Source: Brevipalpus yothersi (taxonomy: Eukaryota > Arthropoda > Arachnida > Trombidiformes > Tenuipalpidae). Taken from it: a stretch of 64,000 nucleotides of DNA. The position numbers and the translations under genes were made by a program. The stretch covers positions 186,001 through 250,000 of the forward strand of contig QZCP01000839.1 of assembly GCA_003956705.1 (NCBI GenBank). The letters are read 5' to 3'. This document shows positions 1 to 12,444 of the stretch, piece by piece. The notes beneath the pieces are model-generated. The model saw only the letters and a list, made by a program, of their open reading frames with translations, had not been told where the DNA came from and did not search any database. Within the stretch, counting starts at the first letter, position 1; each line of letters starts with the position of its first letter.

Positions 1-3000
1 CCGAGTTGCACTAATGCGGAGATATTGAATGTAGACGGAAACAGCTTGACCAAAGTAATGCGAAACAACAGAGGGTTTGATAGAACCAGGTCCTGTTTGA
101 CTGAAATAATTGAATGGTAAAGTGTTGTGACTTGGAAATAAAGTTTCATCTCGACCATTGGGAGCAAAACGACTGAGATCTAGAATACGATGACTCGGAA
201 GCATCTCGCATTCAGGAATAGCATGAGATATTTCGACAAATGGTGACGAAGAACGATGAAGTGAGATTTCAGGAGAGTGACGAGAAGAATCTTCATTAGA
301 TGATTTCTCAACGGGATGCTGATGATCCATCTCACAATTGTCAGTTGCATTGGCAATGCTAATAGATTCTTTGAGTGTTGATTCAGATTCAGCCATCGAA
401 ACAATGGAATCACTCTTATAAGGTACGATCGACTTGTTGTCCACTACTGCAGTGACTTCTCCGAATTCAGGCCAATTTTTATCCACATTTTCAGTCTGAG
501 GCGGTGAGCTAGTATCAGCGCACATCGAGCCATCAGGTGCTGAGAGGGTCTGATGTTCAGAGATCACAAATGAATTCTCGACCGCATTCCCTGAAGAAAT
601 CCTCTCTGAGTTGTGAGTCGAGGGACACTGAGTTCCAATACTCGCCCGAGTACAGTCTCGGCCAATTGTCATGCAATGATCCGGTACTTCTGATTTGGTT
701 GTTAAATCTAGTGGATCAGTTTCATTTGGTTCCACTGATTTGTTATCTACCATTGCGGTAACTTCTCCGAATTCAGGCCAATTTTTATCGATATTCTCAG
801 TACGTGCTGTTGAGTTAATCAGATCAGCGCCTGATGTTCGATCGGGAGCTGGAAGAGTCACATGTTCGGAGATCGCAAATGAATTTTCGACTTCACTAGA
901 GGAGATCTTCTCCGAGACATGAGTAGATGGACACTGTGTTTTTAAGCTGCTTTGAGTACCATCCTCACTTGTGGCTACTAGATGTGTCAGATCTGGAAGC
1001 TCGACTCCTAGCTGTTCCTCCAATTCAGGTACAGCCTGAGATGTTTCTATTAATGAAGGCGAAGATTGATGATGAGAAAATTCAGTAGATGATGCCTTTA
1101 AAGAGGGCTGATCCGCTTCGATTGTGTGTGATTCATGACTTTCTTCTTCAAGTCTTGATTCGGATTGAGCGGTAGAAATCATTGAATCGTCTTGGTCAGG
1201 TGTGACTGTCTTATTATTGTCTACCATAACAGTAACTTCACCAAAATCTGGCCAATTTTTTGGTGCATCTTCAACTCGAGGTGTAGAACTGACAGCAGTA
1301 TATAATGAATGGTCAGGAGTCGAAAATGTATCGTTTTCGGAAAAAGCAAATGATTTTTCGATTAGATTACTTGAGGAAAGTCTCTTCGTTAGATGAGAAG
1401 AGGAGTTCTGTGTACTGATACTCTCCAGAGTGTCATCTCCACCAGCCGCCACGAAATGTGTTAGATCAGGAATCTGAATACCTTGCTGTTGTGTATCAGA
1501 TTCAGGAGCAGAGGGGGATGCTTCTACAAAAGAGCAAGATGCACAAACCGATAGTTCAATGTTTGTTATGTTCAGAGAAGCCTGATCAGCCTCAGTCGCG
1601 ATTGTGTTGTCACTAGGTTCTTTGAGCGTTGATTCTGAACCAGTCATCGAAACAATTGAATCAGCCTGATCAGGTGCAACAGATTTATTGTCCACCACCA
1701 TGGTGACTTCTCCGAACTCAGGCCACTTTTCGTCAGCTTTTTCAGCTTGAGGTTGTGAATTGGAATCATCACATATTGACCTAGAGAAGTTCTGTGTACT
1801 AATACTCTCTTGGGTATCATCTTCACCAGCCGCCACGCAATGTGTTAGATCAGGGACCTGAATACCTTGCTGTTGTGTATCAGATTCAGGAATAGCATGA
1901 GATGTTTCCACAAATGAAGACGAAGAACGACGAAGTGAGATTTCAGGAGTCGAAAACGTGTCGTTTTCGGAAAGAGCAAATGATTTTTCGTTCAGATTAC
2001 TTGAGGAAAGTCTCTTCGATACATGAGAAGAGGAGCTCTGTGTACTAATACTCTCCAGAGTATCATCTCCACCAGCCGCCACGAAATGTGTTAGATCAGG
2101 AATCTGAATACCTTGCTGTTGTGCATCAGACTCAGGAGCTGAGGGGGATGCTTCTACAAAAGAGCAAGATGTACAAACCGATAGTTCAATGTTTGTTATG
2201 TCGAGAGAAGCCTGATCAGCCTCAGTCGCAATTGTGCTGTCACTAGATTCTTTAAGCGAATCAGTCATCGAAACAATTGAATCAGCTTGATCAGGTGCAA
2301 CAGATTTATTGTCCACCACCATGGTGACTTCTCTGGACTCAGGCCCTTTTTTGTCAGCATTTTCAGCTTGAGGTGTTGAATTTGGATTATCACATATTGA
2401 CCTAGAGAAGTTCTGTGTACTAGTACTCTCCAGAACATCATCCTCACCAGCCGCCACTAAATGTGTTAGATCAGGGACCTGAATACCTGGCTGTGTCTCG
2501 GATTCAGAAATAGCATGAGATTTTTCTGCAAATGTTGAAGAAGAGGGATGATGAGAGATCTCAGAAGTCGAAAATGTATCGTTTTTGGAAAGAGCAAATG
2601 ATTTTTCGATGTTATTACTCGAGGAAAGTCTCTTTGGCACATGAGAAGAGGAGTTCTGTGTACTAATACTCTCTAGAGCATCATCACCAGCCGCCACCAA
2701 ATGTGTTAGATTAGGGATCTGAATACTTTGTTGTGTCTCAGATTCAGAAATAGCATGAGATGTTTCCACAAATGTTGAAGAGGACGGATGATGAGAGAGT
2801 TTAGCAGATGAAATATCTAGGGAAGGCTGTTCAACTTCATTTGTAATTTCTTCAGTGACCTCTTTATGTGTTGATTCTGATTGAGATACAGAGACTATTG
2901 ACTCATTTCCATATTCTTTTGGATCGGGTACAGGATCAATGAGTGTCATGGACATCAGCTCACTTTGGGGTTGAGATGGTTGAGATGGTTGAGAGTTGAC

Positions 3001-3360
3001 AACAATTTTCGGAATACTATCCGATTGTGAGTCCAAAGAGAGATCATCATTTGAAAAATACTTTGTTTTGTTGAGCAGATCATCTCCCGATGATTCTTCA
3101 TCCATATCATCATTTGGAAAAATTTTCGATGGCTCAACCACACTTTCAGAAGCACTGATATCATTGATGGATTGATAAAAAATTCTGGATGTCCCATCAG
3201 CGAAAACTTCTTGATATTGAATGGTCGAGAAGGAAAGCTTTTTCTTCTTGTTTATCGGTAGCACAGCATTGCCAACACTTTTCAATATCGATGATCGCTT
3301 CCGCTTGCCGACATCCAAACTTGGCAATATCTCGTTCTCTTTCTCATCAAAAGTAGACAT
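1..3360 (-). CDS. KNL1/Spc105-like kinetochore scaffold, copy A (3' end outside window)
   Basis: The frame is open from the ATG at 3360 to the window edge (1120 codons, no stop), so the C-terminus is missing. The N-terminus has an SSILK motif near residue 25 followed by KKKKLSF, which resemble the SILK and [RK]VxF PP1-docking motifs at the start of KNL1. The middle is a tandem array of diverged units, each with a P-D-L-T-H-x-V-A-A-G core. About six clear cores and two weaker LDLT/LDLS cores are visible. These look like MELT-type motifs (M-[DE]-[LIVM]-T), which in KNL1 recruit BUB3-BUB1 after phosphorylation by MPS1. The last part matches the start of the C-terminal region of copies B and C. 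The family name is inference from motif order; the repeats and paralogy are seen directly. It could be an unrelated repetitive Ser-rich protein. Confidence 0.6.
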   Translation of the reverse strand, partial: MSTFDEKENEILPSLDVGKRKRSSILKSVGNAVLPINKKKKLSFSTIQYQEVFADGTSRIFYQSINDISASESVVEPSKIFPNDDMDEESSGDDLLNKTKYFSNDDLSLDSQSDSIPKIVVNSQPSQPSQPQSELMSMTLIDPVPDPKEYGNESIVSVSQSESTHKEVTEEITNEVEQPSLDISSAKLSHHPSSSTFVETSHAISESETQQSIQIPNLTHLVAAGDDALESISTQNSSSHVPKRLSSSNNIEKSFALSKNDTFSTSEISHHPSSSTFAEKSHAISESETQPGIQVPDLTHLVAAGEDDVLESTSTQNFSRSICDNPNSTPQAENADKKGPESREVTMVVDNKSVAPDQADSIVSMTDSLKESSDSTIATEADQASLDITNIELSVCTSCSFVEASPSAPESDAQQQGIQIPDLTHFVAAGGDDTLESISTQSSSSHVSKRLSSSNLNEKSFALSENDTFSTPEISLRRSSSSFVETSHAIPESDTQQQGIQVPDLTHCVAAGEDDTQESISTQNFSRSICDDSNSQPQAEKADEKWPEFGEVTMVVDNKSVAPDQADSIVSMTGSESTLKEPSDNTIATEADQASLNITNIELSVCASCSFVEASPSAPESDTQQQGIQIPDLTHFVAAGGDDTLESISTQNSSSHLTKRLSSSNLIEKSFAFSENDTFSTPDHSLYTAVSSTPRVEDAPKNWPDFGEVTVMVDNNKTVTPDQDDSMISTAQSESRLEEESHESHTIEADQPSLKASSTEFSHHQSSPSLIETSQAVPELEEQLGVELPDLTHLVATSEDGTQSSLKTQCPSTHVSEKISSSEVENSFAISEHVTLPAPDRTSGADLINSTARTENIDKNWPEFGEVTAMVDNKSVEPNETDPLDLTTKSEVPDHCMTIGRDCTRASIGTQCPSTHNSERISSGNAVENSFVISEHQTLSAPDGSMCADTSSPPQTENVDKNWPEFGEVTAVVDNKSIVPYKSDSIVSMAESESTLKESISIANATDNCEMDHQHPVEKSSNEDSSRHSPEISLHRSSSPFVEISHAIPECEMLPSHRILDLSRFAPNGRDETLFPSHNTLPFNYFSQTGPGSIKPSVVSHYFGQAVSVYIQYLRISATR

Positions 3361-3524
3361 GTTACCAAACACTGCACTGCTTATTTTGAAACAAATATAT
3401 TTTTCAATATAATTTGATTAAAAATCACTTAATCAAATCAAGAAACAAAGCTCAACTTGGGCTAAAATGAAGCAGATCAACAAAGTTCAAACATTTCAAA
3501 CACATTACAACCGACAAACCGCCA

Positions 3525-3536
3525 AAACTGATTGGC
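3525..3536 (-). promoter_or_regulatory. CCAAT-box-like element upstream of copy A
   Basis: The minus strand reads GGCCAATCAGTTT about 170 bp upstream of the copy A start codon. The same element lies about 150 bp upstream of copies B (near 42921-42932) and C (near 47034-47046), with a shared CTGCAGCGACAT block further upstream. Conservation across three paralogs suggests a shared promoter; function is inferred. Confidence 0.4.
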
Positions 3537-3599
3537 CAAAAGCGCGCGCAACTGCAGCGACATCCTTTTTCATCTTTTTTTGCAACTGTTGAGTTTTTA

Positions 3600-4461
3600 A
3601 AAGTTTACGGGTTTGAATATTTGGCCTATTGTAGCACCGATCAGTCTTTTAAAATATTTTATGGTCAATGATTTGAAAAATACTAGAGAATCATATCAGC
3701 ATTCAAATTAGCAAGATTTTTTCTGAACTTTTTCCTTTCCGAAAACTTTCAGAGTTAAGCTAAGTGGGAAATAATTTTGGAAATAAATATTGATTGAAAA
3801 TTTTTTTTCTTTCGATGTGCTAATCAATAATTTATTTTATCCATTATTGGCAGAAAAAGATTAATACTCCAAAGGTAGACTCCCGAAATAGATTTGAAAA
3901 TACATGGCAAACTTAGAAAAATCTTCTAAGACAGGTTAAATGCCATTGAATTACTTAATAATGCTCTTGGTTTCACTTTTGAACCAATAAATGAGCACTA
4001 AATAGAACCCAGAGAGATAAAAAGATTTCCAGAACAAAATTTGACTTCACATAGTAGAGGCATCGATATTGTTAGTAAAATTTACACATTGTTCGTCAGC
4101 TTGACTCAATCTAAACTATTGAGTAGTCATTTCTCCAGCACGAAAAGGGAACAAAACAAAAATCAGAAAGCTCGCATTGCTTGATGATGGTTTTGTTGAA
4201 AGAAATCTTAATCTCCTAAGTATTTTTTGGAAAATTTGACCATCCATTATCACCATTTAAAAACTGTCCACTCATGATGCACAGGTACATAAATAGATTA
4301 TACAGATATCATGAACAAAAGGCGCAAGAAAAGCAGAGTAAAAGAATGGAATATAGTTTGAAAATTTTCGCGATAAAAATATTACGATGAATCAAATAAC
4401 CGTAGCAGTGTCACATGAATAAAAGTTGAAATGTTCACAATGATGATATATCCAATGGTGG
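3600..4461. other. Non-coding spacer between copy A promoter and next gene
   Basis: AT-rich sequence with no supported ORF. From about 4252 on it is part of a segment duplicated at about 43066-43550. The 3600-4250 part has no counterpart at the second locus. Confidence 0.5.
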
Positions 4462-5323
4462 CTAAGCAATGGTGTTGTTGGCAATCAGCTCTTCATGTCG
4501 TATTTCCATATAACTGGGATGTCTCAGCACTGATTTCACCATGTCTTTGAGCATAAAATATCTCGGCAAAATAGGATATATCTTGGCGTCTGTATACGAT
4601 ATTTTGAGTTCATGAATGATATTACGAAGATTATTGTACCGCTTCAACAATCGAAATACATCATTCATGAGTTGTTTGTTCTCTTCGGCGATGGCTGTGA
4701 TGCTCATGGCTAAGGCGAAATGGAATAGAAAGGAATAAAGAAAATGTGAATAAAGAAATAGTCACAAGAGTCTATGAACGAAGTATGATCATTGTGTGAA
4801 TTGTGAAAAGTTGAAGAAATCGAAAAGAGAAAGAGAAAGATAAAAAGGTTGAACAAATTCTTGGAGAGCTTTAGAGCTTTTTACGAGTTAGTTCAGAGAT
4901 TGTGAATAAATTACAGGTGTAGGATGAATGAGAATAAAATTTGGTCAAATCATCCAACTGAGTAAGCTGCATATTTTGTCCAGTCGAAATTTTTTTGCAA
5001 ACGAATGGATGCTTTTTTTGAGATCACATCGAGATACATGACTGTATGAGATAACTGTCGTATATTATGTGGAACTTTTTGAGTTACTTGGTTTCTGACT
5101 TTCGAAATTATCTGTCTTCTCTACAGTTTGGGTGAGGCACACGTGAGCGAAAATCGATCCCTCGAAATTGAACATTGAGAGAATGGAATCACCTTCTCAG
5201 TAGAAGAATCAGAGGGGAAGATTAACTGAAATCAGATATTTTTTCAAACTCAATTCTGAACATGAAACAATGTGAGACTGAAGGAATTGAAGTGAAAATA
5301 ATGATTTTTCTCACTTTCTTCAG

Positions 5324-5400
<77 letters not shown>

Positions 5401-6648
5401 AGTTGAAAAGAAAAAAAAACTCACAATTGAGTCGATCTTTGTTGGAGAGAAATTTATTGTCCTCTGATTGCTTCAAGTTGGAAGATCTTGTGTCAATCGA
5501 AGGATTTGCGGCTTTTTCGAGCACTGAGCAGCATCTCATTACATATGTGTTAGCTTCTTCGTGCTTTTCTTGTCTTGGTAACTCAATCAGTAGCCAGTAT
5601 TGAGTATCAAATTTGGTGAAATTTTTTATCATTCGCTGAGAGAAGTACAAAAAGTGAGGAAAAAAAATCATTTACACACTTCCAATTCTTTGTGATATAA
5701 AATGGATAGAAAATTGTCAAAATTTTTACCTTGAAACGCTGGTATCTACTCCACAGGTTGTTATCAGATTTGGCTGCTTCATATTCTTGATGAAGTGTAG
5801 ATAGAGCTGTTTTTATAGTACCAAACGATTCTTTCACTTTATTATCGACCATCCTAAGACGCTCATTTGTCTGCATAACCCCATCTCGAGTATGATCTGA
5901 ATGAATGATAAGCAAGAGACTATGTATTCAATCTTGTTCAGTATATATCCTTCAGAAGCATTTTCTTCCTCTATTCTCTCTCCTTCTATTCCCTTCATCG
6001 TCCTACAGGCACATATATATTTATGAGAGATAAGCTAAATCAAGGCTACTCATGTATGCTATGGATGCTCATTCGAAGGAGGAAAAATATGGTGAATGGA
6101 TAGAAAGAAGAGAAACAACAAATCAAATGCACTGGAACATGTATCAGGCAAGAGAGATGGAAGTCATGAGGAATAAGGAGAGAGAAAAAGAAAATATTCT
6201 TTTCCATGAAGTCTATGTAATCATGATCGCCTTCGATATTTCTTCCTGTTTTCATGCTCCTCTGAATCTTGATAGCTCAAGATAGATATTTTTCAGTATT
6301 AAACCATTTTTAGAATCAAAAAATGAGAGCTTCTCTCTCTCTTCCTTTTCTGACAAGTCATTTGGATTCAACCAAAAGAAGAAAGGATCTACTATTATGG
6401 GTATTACATATCAAGATCAGTCATCATTTTTCTGATGGATTCCTTTCAAGTTTATGTTTGACTGGCTCACCAATTGGGTGTGAAATTCATTTATAAGAGG
6501 CTATAATCCAAGTATGATCATAAAGGAGGAATAATGCTCATGCTTTATAGTGGAAATTGTGCACATCTCCAATAAAACTACTCACCACTTTCCACATCTT
6601 GGACAAATTTTTTCACCGAAGTTGTGAATTTACCAACTAAGTTCGATC
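4462..6648 (-). CDS. 3' part of an unrecognised multi-exon gene (coiled-coil-like protein)
   Basis: Four exons join in phase: 6648-6586, 5896-5730, 5635-5425 and 4709-4462. All have AG acceptors and GT donors (GTGAGT, GTAAAA, GTGAGT), and the phases are 1, 0, 1. The product is largely helical and charged, for example around NERLRMVDNKVKESF in the second exon and EENKQLMNDVFRLLKRYNN in the last. It ends with IANNTIA and a stop at 4462. I do not recognise a domain. The intron between the last two exons contains a (GA)n run. The reading frame continues into more exons upstream that I could not place with certainty; blocks at 13.7-16.1 kb are on the same strand and may be the same gene. The last exon is duplicated with a nonsense change at 43260-43509. 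Confidence 0.6.
5328..5399. repeat. (GA)n microsatellite
   Basis: About 70 bp of uninterrupted GA dinucleotides inside an intron of the unrecognised minus-strand gene. ORFs reading Arg-Glu or Ser-Leu repeats across it are artefacts. Confidence 0.95.
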
Positions 6649-6649
6649 C

Positions 6650-8845
6650 TGAAATGAAGGAAGAGAGATATTTCAGCCATTTTATCCAATTCACAATTTC
6701 TAAAAATCTTCATCAACCTTTTCTAGAGATGAAAAATTCTAAATTATTGACTTAATCTAGTAATATTGGGGGTAATTTTTTTTCACTTTTTATGTAAAAT
6801 CACGATTATTGTCCATGATTTACCAAGCTGATCATTTAAAACTCAATTTAAGTATTTCAAAGCAATAAGCCAGCAATATAGCTTGATACTCAGGTTACTC
6901 CCACAAATATATCAAACTAAAGCCTGTAGATCCGCAAAACTATATCTTTTATAACGGATAATATCTAGCTATATAGCAACTATTACTGCTCGAAATAGTT
7001 CAAAGCTTCGAAGGCCATAAAATTCAATTCACCTCCTTAATAGACCACTTTCTGGATGTTGCACAGAGAAAGTTTCTTGAGATGGAAAATGGTGTTGATA
7101 GATTCTCGTCTGCCTAAGGAGAAATGATGATTTGACCACGAAAATTCACACATTCATTCTCAACAAATGTCAAAAGGCGCCAAGCATCGAAATTGGAGAA
7201 AAAAATTTTTATCCTCTTCAATGAAAACTTCTATTTGAAACAGTTCTGGTCGATTTATAAAATTGGAAAGGTGAATTTATCAGAAAATAACCAAACAGAT
7301 GTATCGAAGCATTGGTATTCCAGGATCGAATAAAAGTTTCTTATCGAGATGAATCAAGAAGAATTATCACCACTCTTGGAATTGGAAGTATGAGCTACTT
7401 TTTGAAAAATAAATTCACCCTTAAATTTCTCAATCTGTATTTATATTAATACTATTCATTATGTTGTTACTAACTTGATCAGTACTTCATCAGGCCATTA
7501 CACTTCTCTTCTACCATCTCATTAAGATGAATCAATTTGCTTGAACACTTTATCGTACACTCACACATGTAGGTGTATATGTATAACTAATTTTAACCTG
7601 AGCCCAGTAGTTTATAATTCAGTCACGCTCAGGACAAATGAATCATGAGCTGTGTGTTCTGCTTACATTACATTTTATGAGATGCTATACGAGTGTTGAA
7701 TGAAAGCAAATAAAATCTTTTGCATGTCAGCTTGGACATCTTTTCGTTTTCGAATATAGAGAAATTACAAAAATGCTATACTTGTAGACTAAAATAATTC
7801 CCTGATCGAGCTGCTGAAAACTATTCATATTCGATGATCTTTGTGCCATTAATCCCCCTAGACAATCAACTCAATCCATTTGACAATTCTCATTCATTTA
7901 TATTTTGCTGAAAGGTATGATAAAGTTTTCCATACAAAACATTTACAATTGTGAATGAGTTCATTTTGGTTCTCTGGGTCTCAGGAGAGTAGATTCCGAG
8001 TTTTTCGCTATCATTTTGGGTAAAAATGTTGCAATATCATCAAGTGAGAAGGAATGGTACATAGTATGATTGAATTTAGTCACAATGATTGGGACATATA
8101 CATGTACCCTAAATAGAAGCAAATTCAAGTCAATTGGACTTGAATAGGTCATCTTGAATTCAAGAGTCTCACAACTATCAATGATCATCAACATCATCAA
8201 GTATCACGCAAGAGGCAACCTTACCAGCCTAGCAACATATATATGTACATGTACATGTATGTACACTAGAAGTAGTAGTAGTAGTAGTAATAGTAGTATG
8301 AGCATCATCAAAATAGCTCACATGCATCACTTTCCACTGTGATGATCAACTTGAACTATGGAGCAATCCATTAGAAGAAATTAATAAGACATGAATCCTC
8401 ATAGTATGTATACTATGAAGTCCACTTGTGACACGAAGATCCTCTTATGAATGGAAGAATTAAGTTCTGAACCGATTCAACAGTCATCTCTAATAATCAT
8501 GAAAATGTTCCCTTCTGGATCATAGATGGAAAGCAATATATAGGAAGCTCTTTTTCCAGAATTCTCATGATGCCCTACTTTTTGGTGCGTGTCTCTGATG
8601 ATTTACGTACTTTTTCTCATTCGATTACCTGAATATGCAACTTTTTCGATTCCTTTCTCATCCAGAAAAAGTGAAAATGGTCCTGTTTAGTGAAAAAAAA
8701 GATGGATCACAAAGCTCAATTTGTATGAATTATGACTACCAACAGGTTGAAAATTGGATGCTTGACATTAGTGGAGAATAAAGAGTACACCTCAAACTCA
8801 CATTCGAAAGATAGACGTGAGATTTTGTGAAGTAAACCTTGAAAT
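6650..8845. other. Intronic or intergenic DNA, little recognisable
   Basis: No ORF I can support. One exon-like segment on the minus strand (about 7113-7033) has an acceptor CTCCTTAG and a donor GAG|GTGAAT, but its phase does not fit the downstream exon at 6648. A short AGT trinucleotide run lies near 8269-8298. Confidence 0.4.
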
Positions 8846-9031
8846 TTAATTCTCAAAGGATGAGAACGTAAGAGACTTTTTCATGGAAAGAAAACCCTTC
8901 AAAAGTTTGTCATTTTCGTTTTTCAACAAGAATGAAAGACATTCAGCAAGATAAAGCTGCCAGAATTCCCTCTCGATTACATCACATTTGGCTGTACTAT
9001 CATTCTTGTCTATCAGCAAATTTGAACCCAT
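8846..9031 (-). CDS. Possible exon, 61 codons, unrecognised
   Basis: Open frame starting MGSNLLIDKNDSTAKCDV with composition typical of coding DNA (mixed charged and hydrophobic, no low complexity). It ends shortly before a CAAG|GTTTAC-like donor. No family recognised. It may be an internal exon of the same large minus-strand gene whose 3' exons lie at 4.4-6.6 kb. Confidence 0.25.
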   Translation of the reverse strand: MGSNLLIDKNDSTAKCDVIEREFWQLYLAECLSFLLKNENDKLLKGFLSMKKSLTFSSFEN

Positions 9032-9452
9032 GAAATAGGCTAAATGAATGTTTACCTAAGTGAAAAGAATAAAATTTTTATCATTCACTGATCAACTCAG
9101 CTATGATTGTTTGGATTTTTTTCCTCTTTCTCATCTCCATTCCTTCAAGTACTAATAGATTTGAGTTCTATTCTCTTCTCATCAGCCATCTAAGAATCAT
9201 GATAAATCAACAGCTATGTTGGCTTCATTTCATGAGATGAAGTGTCTCCGAACTGGTAGAATTCATCAGTATCCACCATCAACCCTTCAGTTTTTGGATA
9301 GAAAAGAAAAACTCGCAGAGAAGTGAATTATTTATTCCACCTCAGAGCCTATTTTTGTAGTTCAAGCGCAAGAAAAGCAACTAATGAAAGCAAATAAGAT
9401 TGTTGTTGTGCTACACACGATTTGAAGCATGGAGAATGGTCTACTGGAAGGT

Positions 9453-9693
9453 TTATATTGGTGAGACATTGGCAAAAGAATAAACGATCAAAGGGCTCAG
9501 AATACGAGGAATACTGAGAGCAAGAGGGAGTATCATTCTTTTTCTACCAGAGGATGTTGATTCATGGATATCCAGGGCCTTTGTTATCCAAACTTTCCAT
9601 TCGGCTTTAAGCTGTTCACCTCGTTGAACGTTTTCAACGCTATCATCCAGATAATTGAATCCCATTTGAATTTCCTCCAGATTGAATAAGCCA
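9453..9693 (-). CDS. Possible exon, unrecognised (GFNYLDDSVENVQRGEQ segment)
   Basis: The minus strand has a frame beginning about 9693 after a stop and a possible acceptor (ATCTGGAG|GAA). It reads EIQMGFNYLDDSVENV and on to ALDIHESTSS, after which CTCTG|GTAGAA could be a donor. The composition looks coding. I do not recognise the protein and the exon limits are uncertain. Confidence 0.3.
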
Positions 9694-9699
9694 GGAAAT

Positions 9700-12351
9700 T
9701 AATCACACTGGGAAGTTGTGAAGCTTTCAAATTTTCTTCCCATGGTTCAAGAAGACTAACCAAAATATAATTTATATACTCCATGGATAAGCTTGATTCA
9801 TTTTCTACACTTCATCTAGCTGGTTACATTTTAGCAAGAATAGTTTAATTCACAGTTGGAAGTTAAGGTCTCTACTTGATTACTTCACGTAGTAGCATTT
9901 GATAAAAATATATACATCTAACATTCTAAACCTTAGCTTGATTGGAAAAATTTCCGTATTCTCCTTTGGTATTCCTTCTCAGACTACCGGGAATTTCAAC
10001 AGAGCTTATCAATCCTCCAATTTCCGTTTTCAATCTCTTGGAAATGCATGGCTGCAGTGTTCTTTCTCTTTGTAACTTTTGTATGGTGATGATGCATTCC
10101 AGTATGTTCTCTTTCTTTCTTCACATCTTCTCTTTCTAAGCTACTCATGTCCTGTATTGTTCCATGTTGAATCTACAGGCCTCACAGAACTGAGTAAAAC
10201 ATTGCTACTGCTCAATGATGTTGGAAATAGAATAAATGGAATTAGAGAGTACTTCAGGCTAGCTCCAAGGTGAATTAGACACGTCAAATTGATTGTAATC
10301 AATTTGGGCATTGAAAAAAGGTTCCAAAAACGATCATTCCCCTTCAGCGACATTTTCTGATGTGATACTAGTTGTTTCTGTGAGAAAATTTGCATCAGCT
10401 AACAACTCGTAGCGCAGAATATCCCATTAATTGATTCACGACTAGAAAAAACTCATGATTGTCTGACATTTGCTTCACTCGAAGTACCTTGACTGGGAAC
10501 AGAATCCAGAATTTCTATCAGCATGAATATCTCTGGATGAAAATAATTCTTCCAGACAAAGAATAATGATTGTGTTATTCTAGAGAAAAAAATTGTATAA
10601 ATTGAAGCAGATTATTTGGTACGCTAGTATGAAACGGTATCAAACACCTCAACTCATCGAGAAAAAAAACTTTACTTTCAGACACAATATACATGAGACT
10701 ATATTAGAGATATTTTTTTGTTGAATCACACTAAAAAAGTGGAAAAGTTCCTACAAGAGGCAGAAATATTTCATTTCTAATGGGCTCATTTTAAGAGCAG
10801 CATTTGCAAGTTCAAAATTACATCCTTAACTACCTACTCTACTCTTGAATTTTCACTCAAACACACATCAATAATCAATGGAAGGTCCATCAGGAGAGAG
10901 AGAACGAATACAAATTAATGAAAATCTGATTCCCTCAGAAATGAATCAGTTCATCAGGAGACACATCAAGGGGATACTTGTGTTTACTCACTACCATATC
11001 AGGATTACCTGGTAATTCTTGAATCATAAGTAGAAAATGAAATCTTGTAGTTCTAATGGTTTCAGAGTAACTTGTTCATCCCAAGCTATATAGCTATTAG
11101 GTATTCTGTTTCAAAGCATGTAGAATTGGGAGAATTTCGCAAGCAGCCAAGAGAGTTCTGAAAAATTACGCAACCATAGAAGCCATCTTCGTGTTTCCTG
11201 CTTTCATCATGTTTTTAATAGATCTTTTCTCAGATGAACCACCAGATAAAGAGATGCAGACCAACAAGTAGGTTTAAAAATTTATTGTGGAAACATGGGG
11301 CATTGAAGAAATATAGTGATGATCAAGTTTGATGAATGGATGATTGATTGAAGGAATATTTCTTCCAATCCAAGTGTATTCTTTCTCATGTGAAATATCT
11401 CTACTATAATAAAGTGTTTGATACTCTAGTCCCAGAAAATGTTCTAATAAATGTTCTTTTTGAGAGAAAATGAAAGTATGTATCGTTGATGAATTCATTG
11501 TTTCCACGAAACTTACATCAGCATTATTCTAGATTGAGTCATTAAAAACCAATATTTGATGGATCGATAATGGATTTGAAATCAATCGAATTCTCTAGAC
11601 TTTTAACCTTGGAAAAAATTCCTCAAATTCTTCCAAACTTAATCACAACGAAGCTAATTAAAATCTCATACATCACGAGGGAAACTTCAAACAAGCGATC
11701 AAATCGCAATGTCTGACAAGCATTGTGAACTAGCTTATCGGTAAGTTCTTTTTTAACTTCAGACTAATGGCTAGTTTCTATCATGATGAAAGCTCTCCGC
11801 TAACTCAAAGGTGAGATTTATTTTTGCTACCAAACTTTGAACGAATCTATCTTGATTTGTCATTTTGAAATAATGTCAAAAGATCTGGTGGCCTTAATTT
11901 TGTGCTCAAGAGGATTACTGTTTTCAACTACAAATGGAAAGGATGAGAACTAAATCTGCTTTCATTTCAGATAAAATTTAAGCCTTTCTCTCTTTTTATT
12001 ATCTTAGAATAACTGAACTATAGGCTCTGACGTCATGCAAGAATTGGAATTCAAAAATAAAAAGCCTCAGGTTATACAGCTTTACTGTGTGTTGCTCAGT
12101 ATCTCGAATAAATCTTAGTTTCCAGAGAATTTTCACCAGTATTATAAGTGTTCAGCTGTTACAATTCTATTGAGATAGAAGTAAACTTCAACTCCAGATT
12201 CCATCGTAGAAAGTAGCCAACTTGTTAGACAATCAGTTTTATTTTTCACAAAATATACTCACTTTGAAAGCATCCTAAATGTATTCTCGTAAGTCATTTA
12301 AAATACGTCAACCGTGATTTTTATGTGAGAAAAACTGTCTCTTTCAATCTG

Positions 12352-12354
<3 letters not shown>
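9700..12354. other. Mostly non-coding, with decayed coding-like stretches
   Basis: On the minus strand around 10380-10140, one frame reads coding-like text (TETTSITSENVAEGE and SFLEPFFNAQIDYNQFD) interrupted by several stops. This suggests a degraded gene or exons with unseen introns. The rest shows nothing I can name. Confidence 0.3.

Positions 12355-12440
<86 letters not shown>
12355..12440. repeat. (CT)n microsatellite
   Basis: About 86 bp of perfect CT dinucleotides on the plus strand. Confidence 0.95.

Positions 12441-12444
<4 letters not shown>

Noticed and set aside
5222..5671. Long ORF with Ser-Leu repeat on the minus strand and Arg-Glu repeat on the plus strand
   Set aside because: Read-through of a (GA)n microsatellite in an intron. 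Only the part up to the GTGAGT donor at 5424 is kept as an exon.
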